Notes under the pieces: generated by a model
What the model saw: the letters and a program-made list of their open reading frames with translations, nothing else
The model's database searches: none
Told to the model about the DNA's origin: nothing
Made by a program: the position numbers and the translations under genes
Shown here: in pieces, positions 52,643-61,194 of the stretch
Position numbering within the stretch: the first letter of the stretch is position 1
Layout of the letters: every line of letters begins with the position of its first letter
Origin: Halorubrum aidingense JCM 13560
GTDB lineage: Archaea; Halobacteriota; Halobacteria; Halobacteriales; Haloferacaceae
DNA length: 64,000 nt
NCBI RefSeq assembly: GCF_000336995.1
Contig: NZ_AOJI01000022.1
Span: 76,450 to 140,449, forward strand
Direction: 5' to 3'

Positions 52643-52738
52643 TCGCAGGCGCGCGCCACCGCTGTCGTTTATATGTAATAGCGCTCACGTCGCCGCCGCA
52701 GACGCACCTTTTAGGTCGCCGGGGGTCGCGGATTCGGT

Positions 52739-53647
52739 ATGATCGACAGGCTGCTCGGGCGCGCCGAGCTGAAAGAGCGGATCGAGGAGTTGGAGGAGGA
52801 GAAGCGCCACCTCGAACGCCACGCGGAGGCCGAAGAGGAGCGCCGGTCCGACGCGGTCGCCGACCGTCAGCGCGCCGAAGAGCGGGTGAACGAACTCGAA
52901 CACCGGATCGAGTCGTTAGAAGAGCGCCTCGACCGCGCCGGCGGCGACGAGGACGCCGCCGACTTCCGTCGCGTCACCGACGTCCGCGGGGACCGGCTCG
53001 AAGACGCCCTCGACCGGTTCCGGGCCGTCGAGAGCGACGACCCCGAGGGGCTGTTGACGGCGTTCGTCCCGGACGGCGACGCCGTGCCCGAGACCGTCGC
53101 CGAGTGGTTCGGTGACCGGACGGGCCTTATCAGGCGGGCGGCCCCCGCGGTGGTCCTCGCCGACGACACCGGGGTCGTGAGCGCCGCCGTCGCGCCCGCG
53201 ATCGAGCCCGACCCGTTCGACGAGTGGGCCGACACCTTCCGGCTCGACGACGCGTGGTTCCGACCGACCGGGCGGTTCGCGTTCGCGTTGGTCCGGTCGG
53301 ACACCTTCGCGCTCGGCACCTACGAGGGCACCGAGCGAGTCGCCTTCGAGGGGTTCACCTCCGACGTGAAGGAGGCGCACTCGAAGGGCGGCTTCTCGCA
53401 GGGCCGCTTCGAGCGCCGGCGCGAGGGACAGATCGACGATCACCTGCGGAAGGCGACCACCGAGTTGGCCGCCGTCGCCGCCGCCGAGGACATCGAGCGC
53501 GTCATCGTCGTCGGCGAGCGCAGCGTCCTCGGCGACCTCCGCGAGCACGCCGACGTCTCCGACGTCTCGGATGCGACCGGGAAGCCGAAGCGGGCGTTAA
53601 CCGACGCGTTCCGAGACTTCTGGACCGCGCGGATTCACGCGATCTGA
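52739..53647 (+). CDS. Vms1/Ankzf1-type (VLRF1) peptidyl-tRNA hydrolase
   Basis: Protein of 302 residues. N-terminal coiled coil (about 7-66, Glu/Arg heptads), then a release-factor-like domain with HSKGGFSQGRFERRREGQ; Q221 in GGFSQ corresponds to the GGQ-like catalytic loop of eRF1 and Vms1. Homologues free nascent chains from tRNA on stalled large subunits. AVVLADDTGVVSAAV and RVIVVGERSVLGDL are further family segments. The archaeal members are little studied. TTTTAGG about 28 bp upstream supports the ATG. Confidence 0.87.
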   Translation: MIDRLLGRAELKERIEELEEEKRHLERHAEAEEERRSDAVADRQRAEERVNELEHRIESLEERLDRAGGDEDAADFRRVTDVRGDRLEDALDRFRAVESDDPEGLLTAFVPDGDAVPETVAEWFGDRTGLIRRAAPAVVLADDTGVVSAAVAPAIEPDPFDEWADTFRLDDAWFRPTGRFAFALVRSDTFALGTYEGTERVAFEGFTSDVKEAHSKGGFSQGRFERRREGQIDDHLRKATTELAAVAAAEDIERVIVVGERSVLGDLREHADVSDVSDATGKPKRALTDAFRDFWTARIHAI

Positions 53648-53828
53648 CCGGGCGCCACGGGGCGTCGCGTCGGGCCGGACGAGTCGCCAACGCGCCGGAT
53701 AAAGGAGTGCATACCAATATAGAGTAGGTGCTTACCGCAACACGGAGGGCCAGTCACACGCTCTCCGTTCCCCCCTCTTTTTCCGTCGCGATAGACAGGT
53801 CTAACTTCGCGTCGTCGGTAGCGCCCGT

Positions 53829-55943
53829 ATGAAGCGGCTCGGCTCTCCGTCGATAGCCCGCGCGATCGCCGTCGCGTGTCTCGTCGCCGTGCTGGCCGGC
53901 GGAGTCGCAGCGGCCGGTGTCGACGTGGGAGCCACCCCCGACGCTCCCGACGCTGACGCGGTCGCCGCCACCGACACGGTCGCCGACACCGACGACGCCG
54001 ACACGATACGACTCCGGCACGACCTCTCTTTGATCGACGACCCCGGCGAAGTCGGGGTCACGACGCGCGCGGAGATCCCCGATCGGGTCACGTCGCTCGA
54101 ACTCACGCTGCGCAGCGCGAACGACGCCCCGGTCGAGGCGGACGGGTTCGAGCGCGCGACCGATCCCGGATCCGGCGAGCCGGTCTGGACGTGGGACGGC
54201 GAGACGGAACGCCCCTCCCTCACCTACGCGATGGACGCGAACGACACGGTCGAGCAGGCGGGACCGATCGGGGCGGGCGGCACCTACCGGTTCGTCGACG
54301 CCGGCGACTGGGCGCTCGTGCAGACCCCGCGGACCGCCGCCGCGTGGTCGTACACCGGCCAGTACAGCGGTCAGGTCCGACTCGAACGCGAGACCGCCGT
54401 CGACGGAGAGGGAGCCGCCTCGCAGTCGATGGCGTATCTCGGCCCCTACGAGGAGCACGTTCACGAGGGCGACGGCGGTCGATACCGCCTGATCGTCCCC
54501 GACGCCGCGGACCCGGTCGCGACCCCCGAGGAGGTCTTCGGAGTGTTCGACGGCGCGGCGGCCGCCCTGCGAGTGGGACCGCCCGACGAGGAGGTGTTCG
54601 CGGTCGTGGCACCGACCGGCGACGTGTCGTGGGGGGTCCGCGGGCTCCAGACCGGCGACGCGGACCTGTGGGTCCGCGACGAGGAGCCCGTGACGACGGC
54701 CGACGACGTCTGGACCCACGAGTACGTTCACACTCGGCAGGCGTACCGCACGGAGCCGAGCGGGCGCTGGATTACGGAGGCGACCGCCACCTACTACGCC
54801 GCGCTGTTCGCGCTCGAACGGGGTGACGTCGACTTCGACGACTTCGAACGAACCCTCGCGCGCGGCGAGCGGGAGCCGGCCGCGTCGTCGACCCTCGCCG
54901 ACCCCGGGACGTGGGCGGGTAACGCCAACTATCTAAAGGGAGCGCTCGTCGCGGGCGAACTCGATCGGCGCATCCGGCTCGCGACGGACGGAAGGGCCTC
55001 GCTCGCGACGGTCTTTCGCGACCTGAACGACGCCGCCGGTCCGATCACGAACCGCGACGTGCTCGACGCGGTCGAGTCGGCCGCGGCGGCGGGCGGCGAC
55101 GACGACCTCGCCGCGACGGTCCGATCCGACGCCGATCGACTGACGACCACCGACGCCGCCCCCCGAACGTGGGACCGAACGGCCCACGCCGAGGCGTTCG
55201 GCGAGACGCCCGCGCGGGTCGGGTACGGCCTCGCCGAAGACGGCGTCCGAGCGACCGGGGAGTACCGCGACCGCCCCGTCGACCGCGGGCCGGTTGAACT
55301 CGTCGCGAACGAGACGCTCGATCTGTCTGTGCTCGTCTCGAACACCGGCGGGGCCGCCGGCGGTTACCGGTTGACCCTGACGGTCGACGGGGAGCCGGTC
55401 GAGACGCGCGCCGGGACGATCGGGCCGGGCAACGAGGCCGTCGAACGGTTCGAACGCACCTTCGACGAGCCGGGCGAACACGAGGTGAGGGTCGGGAGCG
55501 AGACGCTCTCCGTCGTCGTGACCGACCCCGCGCCCGTGCTCGTCCGAGACGTCTCGACGGACCGGGCGTCCGTCGAGGCCGGCGAGTCGGTCCGCGCGAC
55601 GGCGACCGTCGCCAACGACGCCGGCATCCCCGCCGGCGGAGAGGTCGCGTTCGTCGTCGACGGCGAGCGCGTCGCGACCGAGTCCGTCCGACTCGACGCG
55701 GGCGCCGAAACGACCGTCGCACGGGACGTCCCGGTGAACGGGTCGGCCGGCTCCGAGTCGGCGACCGTGCGCGTCGTCGGGCCGGTCGACGAGGCGTCAA
55801 CGACGGTCGCGGTGACCGGCGGTGGCGTGATCGACGGGGGCACCGACGGCGAGGTGCCCGGGTTCGGCCCGGCGCTCGCGATCGTCGCGGTGCTCGCCGC
55901 GCTCGCGGCGGTCCGGTTTTCGCCCGGCGGCGGCGACCGCTAG
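53829..55943 (+). CDS. secreted gluzincin-like metallopeptidase with CARDB-type repeats and PGF-CTERM anchor
   Basis: Protein of 704 residues. Sec-type signal (about 1-30: ARAIAVACLVAVLAGGVAAAG). A peptidase region carries HEYVH at 297-301 and a likely third ligand E317 in WITEATATYYA. From about 470 come two Ig-like CARDB-type domains (NETLDLSVLVSNTGGAAGGY; GESVRATATVANDAGIPAGG). The C-terminus PGFGPALAIVAVLAALAA is a PGF-CTERM signal for archaeosortase processing and lipid anchoring. So it is a cell-surface enzyme; the substrate is unknown. A TATA-like GTCTAAC lies about 28 bp upstream. Confidence 0.82.
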   Translation: MKRLGSPSIARAIAVACLVAVLAGGVAAAGVDVGATPDAPDADAVAATDTVADTDDADTIRLRHDLSLIDDPGEVGVTTRAEIPDRVTSLELTLRSANDAPVEADGFERATDPGSGEPVWTWDGETERPSLTYAMDANDTVEQAGPIGAGGTYRFVDAGDWALVQTPRTAAAWSYTGQYSGQVRLERETAVDGEGAASQSMAYLGPYEEHVHEGDGGRYRLIVPDAADPVATPEEVFGVFDGAAAALRVGPPDEEVFAVVAPTGDVSWGVRGLQTGDADLWVRDEEPVTTADDVWTHEYVHTRQAYRTEPSGRWITEATATYYAALFALERGDVDFDDFERTLARGEREPAASSTLADPGTWAGNANYLKGALVAGELDRRIRLATDGRASLATVFRDLNDAAGPITNRDVLDAVESAAAAGGDDDLAATVRSDADRLTTTDAAPRTWDRTAHAEAFGETPARVGYGLAEDGVRATGEYRDRPVDRGPVELVANETLDLSVLVSNTGGAAGGYRLTLTVDGEPVETRAGTIGPGNEAVERFERTFDEPGEHEVRVGSETLSVVVTDPAPVLVRDVSTDRASVEAGESVRATATVANDAGIPAGGEVAFVVDGERVATESVRLDAGAETTVARDVPVNGSAGSESATVRVVGPVDEASTTVAVTGGGVIDGGTDGEVPGFGPALAIVAVLAALAAVRFSPGGGDR

Positions 55944-55963
55944 AACGAGACAGAGAGCGTGAC

Positions 55964-56401
55964 CTAGAACGGCGCGTCGGGGCCTTCGTCGGCCTCGCCG
56001 CCCCCGCCGCCACCGGTGTCGTCCTCGGCCGCCGTCACCTCCAACTCTCCGACGTCGCGCTGCCACGCCTCGATTCCGCCGCGGAGGCTCTCGACCTGCG
56101 CGCTTTCGGTCCCCGCGTAGCTGCCGATGAGTCGCGCCGCCTGTTGGCTGGCGATTCCGTGTGGGCAGACGGTGACGATCCGAGAGGCGCCCTCCAGTTC
56201 GGCGATGCGGGTCGTCAGCTCCGAGAAGGGGATGGACTCGCTCCCCGGGAGATGTCCCCGATCGAAGGCGCGTCGGTCACGGATGTCGACGATCCGGAGG
56301 TCGTCGTCGGAGTCGTCGTCGGAGTCGTCGGCGCGTTCGGAACCGGCGTCGCCGTCGGCCAGCAGGGCCGCCAGCTCGTCGGGGTCGATCTCGCCGTCCA
56401 T
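55964..56401 (-). CDS. rhodanese-like domain protein
   Basis: Protein of 145 residues with a single rhodanese domain. DIRDRRAFDRGHLPGSESIP is the CH2A/CH2B element and VCPHGIASQQAAR carries the active Cys (about residue 89). An acidic stretch (residues 16-35) and a Gly/Glu-rich tail flank it. The ATG shares a base with the cupin stop, so the two are coupled. Sulfane-sulfur carrier or redox role by family. Confidence 0.9.
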   Translation of the reverse strand: MDGEIDPDELAALLADGDAGSERADDSDDDSDDDLRIVDIRDRRAFDRGHLPGSESIPFSELTTRIAELEGASRIVTVCPHGIASQQAARLIGSYAGTESAQVESLRGGIEAWQRDVGELEVTAAEDDTGGGGGGEADEGPDAPF

Positions 56402-56727
56402 CAGGGGAGCGGGCAGAGGCTCGCCGTGATCACGGCTCGCTCGTCGGTGTCGTTGCGGACGCCGTGGACGGTCCCGCGCTCGTTAGGGACGACGGCCGGC
56501 GCCGCGAGCGGTTCCTCCGCGTCTCCCCGCCGGACGGTCGGTCGCCCCTCGACGACGTGGAAGACGTTGGTGGCGTCGGGGTGCTCGTGCGGCTCTACGG
56601 CCGCGTTCGGCCCGAGCACGAACGCCTTGACGAGCACGTCGTCGGTGACGACGAGTTCGGCCGTCTCGACCGCCCCGGCGGCGGGATCCAGTCCGGAAAC
56701 GGCCTCCGCGTATCGATCGATCGTCAT
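56401..56727 (-). CDS. cupin domain protein
   Basis: Protein of 108 residues, a single small beta barrel. The metal-binding cupin motif 1 is HEHPDATNVFHVVEGRPTVR-like (PHEHPD with His about 47, 49 and Glu), and motif 2 includes NERGTVHGVRN. Function unknown; the coupling to the rhodanese suggests the two act together, perhaps in a thiol or sulfur oxidation step. Confidence 0.87.
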   Translation of the reverse strand: MTIDRYAEAVSGLDPAAGAVETAELVVTDDVLVKAFVLGPNAAVEPHEHPDATNVFHVVEGRPTVRRGDAEEPLAAPAVVPNERGTVHGVRNDTDERAVITASLCPLP

Positions 56728-56796
56728 GGGTGTCGTCGCACCCGTCGATACAAAAAGCGTCCGGCGAGCGACCCGCTGCGTCGCGCGCGCCGGCGA

Positions 56797-57246
56797 CTAC
56801 TCCGAAACGGTCGTCTTCACGATGCTCACCGGCGCCGTGGACTGTCGAGAGACGCGCTCCGTGACGGAGCCGAGCATCCGCCGGTAGTTGCCCGACCGCG
56901 TCTTCGAGCCCATCACCGCGAGGTCGATGTCCTCGTCGTCGATGTACGCGAGGATCTCCTCGTGGGGGACGCCGTACACGAGTTCCGTGACCGTCTCGAC
57001 GCCCGCGTCGGCCGCGTGAGCCGCCACCGTGTCGAGCGCGTCGCGGCCGCGCTCTTCGAGCGTTTCCCCCGCGCCCTCCGAGCCGTCGACGAACTCGTCG
57101 CCGGAGTACGCGTTGACGATGTCGCTGTCGACGACGTAGAGGATGTGCAGGGTCGCACCGTACCGGTCGGCCGCGTCGACAGCGTGGTCGATCGCGCGGT
57201 CGACGCCCTCGCTGCCGTCGGTGGGGAGGAGTATCCGATCGTACAT
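56797..57246 (-). CDS. universal stress protein (UspA family)
   Basis: Protein of 149 residues with MYDRILLPTDGSEGVDRAIDHA and the ATP-binding tail MGSKTRSGNYRRMLGSVTERV. A minus-strand TTTTATT at about 57271-57277 is about 28 bp before the ATG, indicating a leaderless mRNA. Independent of the UspA at 32514 (clearly different sequence). Confidence 0.93.
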   Translation of the reverse strand: MYDRILLPTDGSEGVDRAIDHAVDAADRYGATLHILYVVDSDIVNAYSGDEFVDGSEGAGETLEERGRDALDTVAAHAADAGVETVTELVYGVPHEEILAYIDDEDIDLAVMGSKTRSGNYRRMLGSVTERVSRQSTAPVSIVKTTVSE

Positions 57247-57347
57247 ATCTCGACGTTCGCCGCGGGGCCGAATAAAACGGTCGGCGATTCTCACTCCGGG
57301 CGGACGGCCGCCGTTCCCGGTGCTCCCAGTCGTTTCTGTCCGTCTCA

Positions 57348-57406
57348 CGTCTCTCGGTTCGTCTCGCGTCTCTCAGCCTGCTCCGCGTCTCTCGGTTCGT
57401 CTCGCG
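57348..57406. repeat. 21-bp direct repeat, 38-bp period
   Basis: CGTCTCTCGGTTCGTCTCGC(G) occurs at 57348-57368 and 57386-57406 in the 232-bp gap between the divergent UspA and amidohydrolase genes. The surrounding pyrimidine-rich CGTCTC stretches look like slippage products. Confidence 0.85.
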
Positions 57407-57478
57407 CATCTCGGCCCCTTCCCGTCGTCGACGACTGCTTCCCGAACGATTAACACGCTCGCTGTCGCGGATTCGTGC

Positions 57479-59161
57479 ATGACCGACGCCGCGGATCGAC
57501 TGTTCGTGAACGGGGAGATCCACACGCTCGCGGGGGACGCGGGGCCGACCGGGGCCGACGAGAGCACCGAACCGACCGCGACGGACGACGCGGACGCCGC
57601 GTCCGCCACCCACGAGGCGGTCGCGGTCCGCGACGGCGAGATCGTCAGACTCGGCCGCACTCACGACGTGACGTTCCTCGCGGGCGTCGACACCGACGTG
57701 ATCGACCTCGACGGGCGCGTCCTCCTGCCCGGATTCATCGACGCGCACACCCACCTGACGACGGTCGGCCGGTACCTCGTCCACGCGGACCTGTCGGCGG
57801 CTGACTCGCCCGCCGACGCCGTTTCGCTGCTCGCCGAGCGAGCGGCGGAGCTGGCGGCCTCGGAATCGAGCGGTGAGGCGGCCGCCGACGCCGACGCCGA
57901 CACCGATACCGACGCCGACACCGACGACTGGGTGCTCGGCTACGGCTACGACGAGTCGACGTGGGACGACGAGCGCTACCTGACGCGGGACGACCTCGAC
58001 CGCGTCTCGACCGACCGCCCGGTGGCGGCCTTCCGCGAGGACATGCACGTCGCGGCGGTCAACGGCGTCGCCCTGGACCGGTTCGACGCGGCGCTCGCGG
58101 CGGCACCGGACGAGACGGTCCCCACCGACGGCACGGGGGCGCCGACGGGGGTCCTCCTCGAAAGCGCCATCGACCCGATCTACGAGGCGGTCGAACCCGG
58201 TCCCGAAGAGACCAGAGATATCGTCACCGCCGCGCTCGCCGACTGCGCCGAAAAGGGAATCACCGGCTTTCACGACATGGTCCGCGGCTCGCACGCGCCC
58301 CGGGTCTACCGCGATCTGGAGGCGGCGGGAGAACTGACCGCGCGCGTCCGGATCAACTACTGGAGCGACCACTTGGACGCCCTCCGAGAGGTCGGGCTCT
58401 CGACGAACGCCGGGAGCGAGAGGGTCGAGACCGGCGCGATAAAGTCGTACACCGACGGGAGTTTCGGCGGGCGAACCGCGAGACTCTCGGAGCCGTACGC
58501 CGACGCGCCCGACGAGCGCGGACAGTGGGTCGTCGACCCCGACGAGCTCGCGGAGACGGTCGCCGACGCCACCGCGTCCGGGTATCAGTTCACCGCCCAC
58601 GCGATCGGCGACGAGGCGGTCGACGCCGTCCTCGACGCGTACGAGACGGCCGCCGTCGGCGACTCTCCCGGCACCGCTCGCCACCGGATCGAACACGTCG
58701 AACTGGCCGACGACGAGGCGATCGACCGACTCGCCGAGACGGGGGTCGTCGCCAGCGTCCAGCCGAACTTCCTCAAGTGGGCGGGCGAGGACGGGCTCTA
58801 CGACGCCCGCCTCGGTGACCGTCGGACGGAGACGAACCGCTACCGCGACATGCTCGATGCCGGCGTCCACCTCGCGTTCGGTTCCGACGGGATGCCCATG
58901 GACCCTCTCCTTGGCGTCCACCACGCCGTCAACGCCCCCGCCGAGTCGCAGCGGCTCACCGTCGCGGAGGCCTTGCGCGCGTACACCCGCGGCGCGGCGT
59001 ACGCCGGGTTCGACGAGGACCGGCTCGGAACGATCGAAGTCGGCACGAGCGCCGATTTCGTCGCCCTCGACTCGTCACCGTGGGCGACGCCCGAAGCGAT
59101 CCGGGACATCGACGTCGCGATGACCGTCGTCGACGGCAACGTCGTCTACGACGGGCGGTGA
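57479..59161 (+). CDS. amidohydrolase family protein (YtcJ-like metal-dependent hydrolase)
   Basis: Protein of 560 residues. The metal site begins with DAHTHL (GFIDAHTHLTTVGRYL, about residue 82-95); further His are in HAIGDEAV and HRIEHVEL, and the metal Asp in FGSDGMPMDPLLGVH. AIKSYTDGSFGGRTARL is typical of the YtcJ subgroup (amidohydrolase_3). An (Ala/Thr-Asp)n insert lies near 138-150. Substrate unknown. GATTAAC about 28 bp before ATG 57479 fits a leaderless promoter. Confidence 0.88.
   Translation: MTDAADRLFVNGEIHTLAGDAGPTGADESTEPTATDDADAASATHEAVAVRDGEIVRLGRTHDVTFLAGVDTDVIDLDGRVLLPGFIDAHTHLTTVGRYLVHADLSAADSPADAVSLLAERAAELAASESSGEAAADADADTDTDADTDDWVLGYGYDESTWDDERYLTRDDLDRVSTDRPVAAFREDMHVAAVNGVALDRFDAALAAAPDETVPTDGTGAPTGVLLESAIDPIYEAVEPGPEETRDIVTAALADCAEKGITGFHDMVRGSHAPRVYRDLEAAGELTARVRINYWSDHLDALREVGLSTNAGSERVETGAIKSYTDGSFGGRTARLSEPYADAPDERGQWVVDPDELAETVADATASGYQFTAHAIGDEAVDAVLDAYETAAVGDSPGTARHRIEHVELADDEAIDRLAETGVVASVQPNFLKWAGEDGLYDARLGDRRTETNRYRDMLDAGVHLAFGSDGMPMDPLLGVHHAVNAPAESQRLTVAEALRAYTRGAAYAGFDEDRLGTIEVGTSADFVALDSSPWATPEAIRDIDVAMTVVDGNVVYDGR
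57886..57929. repeat. hexanucleotide repeat inside the amidohydrolase gene
   Basis: Imperfect GCCGAC/ACCGAC units encode alternating Ala-Asp and Thr-Asp residues (ADADADTDTDADTDD). It lies in a surface loop of the hydrolase and keeps frame, so length variation would be tolerated. Confidence 0.85.
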
Positions 59162-59253
59162 ACGCGGACGGTACCGGGCGCGTCCGACGCGGTCGCTTCG
59201 CAAGCGCTGCCAAAAGAGGATAGTTATTAATCGTGTAGTTCGTAGCGCCGGGT

Positions 59254-59505
59254 ATGGCAGAGATAGCAATCGAGTACGCCGCGGGCAGTCGGCTCCGGCC
59301 GGAGGCGGAAACGGCCCGCCGCCTGATCGACGCCTACCTCGGTGACCGGTCGGACGTCGACGGGGTAACGCTGTCGCCCTCCAGCGACTCGGTGTTCTGC
59401 GTCAGCGTCGAAGGAGACCGCATCTGGTGTACCGACCCGCGCGAGTGGATCGACTCGATCGAGGCGGTGACCGCGGTCCGGCGACGGCTCTCGGAGCTGT
59501 CGTAG
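59254..59505 (+). CDS. Rdx (SelW-like) family-like protein lacking the CXXC motif
   Basis: Protein of 83 residues. Its pattern beta strand (EIAIEYAAGSRLRPEAE), helix, GVTLSPSSDSVFCVSVEGDRIW, helix resembles haloarchaeal Rdx/SelW proteins, but the redox CXXC after the first strand is replaced by AAGS. Remaining Cys are C49 and C59. TTATTAATCG about 26 bp before the ATG gives a good promoter. The family assignment is tentative. Confidence 0.65.
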   Translation: MAEIAIEYAAGSRLRPEAETARRLIDAYLGDRSDVDGVTLSPSSDSVFCVSVEGDRIWCTDPREWIDSIEAVTAVRRRLSELS

Positions 59506-59551
59506 CGCTATTTAATCCGGCGACACCGCGTCGCATCGTCGCCCCGTCGCA

Positions 59552-60394
59552 TCACTCCGCGTCGCCGTCCACCGCGTGCGTCCTGACGAACTCCCGAAGG
59601 AGCTTGCCCGCGAGCGCCGCGGCCTGACCGTCGTCGCGGTCGTTCACCTCGACGGCGTCGAAGCCGTCGGCGTGCGGCGCGACCGCGCGAACGAGGTCGC
59701 GGGCCTCGCGGGGAGCGAGCCCGAACGGCTCCATCGTCCCGGTACCCGGCGCGAACCCCGGATCGAGTCCGTCGACGTCGACGGAACAGTACACCGACTC
59801 GCCCGCGAACGGGTCGTCATCGCCTGCGAGGAGCCCGTCGAGCCACCCGCGAGCGTCCTCGGGGGCGACGACCTCCACGTCGGCGTCCGCGGCGCGGTCC
59901 CACTCTTCGCGCGACCCGGTGCGCGCACCGACGATCACGGCGCGGTCGACGTCGAGGTCGTCCAGGGCGCGGCGAGTGACGCACGCGTGGCTCCACGGGT
60001 TGCCGTCGTAGGCGTCGCGTAAGTCGAGATGGGCGTCGCAGACGACGAGCACGTCCGGGTCGACCGCCTGCACGCCGGCGTACGTGACCGTGTGCTCTCC
60101 GCCGAGTAGCACCGGGACGGCGTCGTCGTAAGTGACGCTCCGGAGTTCGGCGGCGAGGTGATCGAGGTACGCCTTGACGTCGTCCCACGGATGTACGTCG
60201 CCGGCGTCACAGACGCCGAGCGCGGAGAAGTCGCTGTCCGTTCGCCGGTCGTAATCGTCGTAGGTCCGCGCGAATCGCCGGACCCGGTCCGGTCCGAACC
60301 GGGTACCCGGCTGAAAAGTGGTCGTAGCGTCGAGCGGAGCGCCGACGACCACGTAGGAAGCAGCCTCGCGATCGGTCGTCGCTCCGGGAAACAT
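59552..60394 (-). CDS. speB: agmatinase/arginase family ureohydrolase
   Basis: Protein of 280 residues of the ureohydrolase superfamily. Mn-binding motifs are intact: GGEHTVTY (His), CDAHLDLRDAY (Asp-X-His-X-Asp) and SVDVDGLDPGFAPGTG (two Asp). N-terminal VVVGAPLDATTTFQPGTRFGP is the agmatinase-like substrate loop. It would cut agmatine to putrescine and urea, or a related guanidino compound. It follows the aIF5A gene after 9 bp on the same strand; agmatine/polyamine supply is needed for aIF5A hypusination, and this pairing is conserved in haloarchaea. Confidence 0.9.
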   Translation of the reverse strand: MFPGATTDREAASYVVVGAPLDATTTFQPGTRFGPDRVRRFARTYDDYDRRTDSDFSALGVCDAGDVHPWDDVKAYLDHLAAELRSVTYDDAVPVLLGGEHTVTYAGVQAVDPDVLVVCDAHLDLRDAYDGNPWSHACVTRRALDDLDVDRAVIVGARTGSREEWDRAADADVEVVAPEDARGWLDGLLAGDDDPFAGESVYCSVDVDGLDPGFAPGTGTMEPFGLAPREARDLVRAVAPHADGFDAVEVNDRDDGQAAALAGKLLREFVRTHAVDGDAE

Positions 60395-60403
60395 CGGCCT
60401 CGA

Positions 60404-60781
60404 CTATCCGACGACCTTGCGCTGGCCCTCGTACTCGAGGTACTCGATCGTGTCGTCCGAGTTGAAGTCCTCGCCCTCGGGGATGCGCATGGTGAACGTC
60501 TCGTAGGTGTCGAGGTCCATGACCTGCGCGTCGTCGCCGGAGACGGAGACGACCTGGCCCTGCTTCCGCTCGATGATCGGGACCCAGACCTTCGCGTCGA
60601 CGGGCTGCGAGAGCGAGCGCTTCTTCTCGTCGAAGACGCCCTTGCCCTCGACGCGCGCCTTGGCGCTCCCGTGTTTTCCGGGCTTGGCTGTGCTGTAGTG
60701 GTTAATCTTGCAGGGCGAGCTGTCCATCATGACGTAACTGCCCTCCTGCAGTTCGCGAACCTGCTTCTGCTCTCGCGGCAT
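60404..60781 (-). CDS. eif5a: translation initiation factor aIF5A
   Basis: Protein of 125 residues. The deoxyhypusine loop is [18 protein letters not shown] with the modified Lys in PGKHG; the C-terminal OB domain includes [19 protein letters not shown]. It eases peptide-bond formation at difficult sequences. Minus-strand TTTATACC at 60804-60811 is about 27 bp before the ATG, a clear leaderless promoter shared with the ureohydrolase. Confidence 0.97.
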   Translation of the reverse strand: MPREQKQVRELQEGSYVMMDSSPCKINHYSTAKPGKHGSAKARVEGKGVFDEKKRSLSQPVDAKVWVPIIERKQGQVVSVSGDDAQVMDLDTYETFTMRIPEGEDFNSDDTIEYLEYEGQRKVVG

Positions 60782-60803
60782 GAGCGCTACTTTCCCCGGC
60801 GCG

Positions 60804-60811
60804 GGTATAAA
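60804..60811 (-). promoter_or_regulatory. probable TATA box of aIF5A/ureohydrolase operon
   Basis: Minus-strand TTTATACC preceded by CCAAACCG; centred about 27 bp before the aIF5A ATG (60781). Confidence 0.6.
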
Positions 60812-60908
60812 CGGTTTGGAACGCCGCCGACGCCGGGACGGACACCGGGAACGGCACCGGGAACGACACCGATATCGACGCGGCCGTGCGCTCGTCCCTT
60901 CGCGTCGC

Positions 60909-61193
60909 TCAGGGGTCGAGTTCGTCGACGTACTCCTCCGTGTCGTCCTCGTCGCCGGCGTCGCCGTCCGGCGGGACGAACTGCCCGGTGAGGAGGTAGC
61001 TCGCGATGAACAAGCCGATGAACCCGACGCCCACCGCCGCCGTCGTCCGTACGACGAACGGGAAGTCGACCCAGTAGAGCGCGCGGTCGGCGATGATCAT
61101 CACGACGACGGCGACGAACAGCGCCTTCTGTTCGTCCGTCGGATCGCGGATGAACCCGACTACATCGGCTTTCAGCTCGCTGAAGAATCCCAT
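60909..61193 (-). CDS. small two-helix membrane protein, function unknown
   Basis: Protein of 94 residues: [20 protein letters not shown], then helices at about 25-42 and 48-70, and an acidic C-terminal tail ([19 protein letters not shown]). It starts 1 bp after the aminotransferase stop, so the two are co-transcribed. Conserved-looking haloarchaeal protein; no function known to me. Confidence 0.75.
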   Translation of the reverse strand: MGFFSELKADVVGFIRDPTDEQKALFVAVVVMIIADRALYWVDFPFVVRTTAAVGVGFIGLFIASYLLTGQFVPPDGDAGDEDDTEEYVDELDP

Positions 61194-61194
61194 C

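Larger units (their letters stand above)
52303..52690 (+). repeat. interspersed non-coding repeat, copy B
   Basis: About 388 bp, opposite in orientation to copy A (22195-22480). Shared with A: end motif TCGTCGATCG next to TTTATAA (52303-52319), TTATAAGTCGTTGAC (52371-52385), the 21-bp identical core complementary to CGAGGCTGGGGAGG... (52547-52567), CTCCCTCG (52601-52608) and a TTTATA-containing far end (52668-52674). It is about 100 bp longer than A because of an internal stem-loop segment. No protein-coding potential that I trust. Confidence 0.8.
52269..52738. other. 470-bp intergenic region filled by an interspersed repeat element
   Basis: No credible gene. Copy B of the interspersed repeat covers about 52303-52690. 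The last 50 bp hold ACCTTTTAGG (52706-52715), a TATA candidate for the Vms1-type gene at 52739. Confidence 0.7.

Noticed and set aside
52303..52690. CRISPR array or insertion sequence
   Set aside because: There are no regularly spaced identical repeats and no transposase frame; the similarity is to one other dispersed locus.
52398..53115. Arg-rich plus-strand frames starting inside repeat copy B
   Set aside because: Out of frame with the Vms1-type gene they overlap, and their products are Arg-rich, unlike acidic halophilic proteins.
56483..58924. 813-codon minus-strand frame
   Set aside because: It runs antisense through the amidohydrolase and out of frame through the UspA and cupin genes, which are all well supported.
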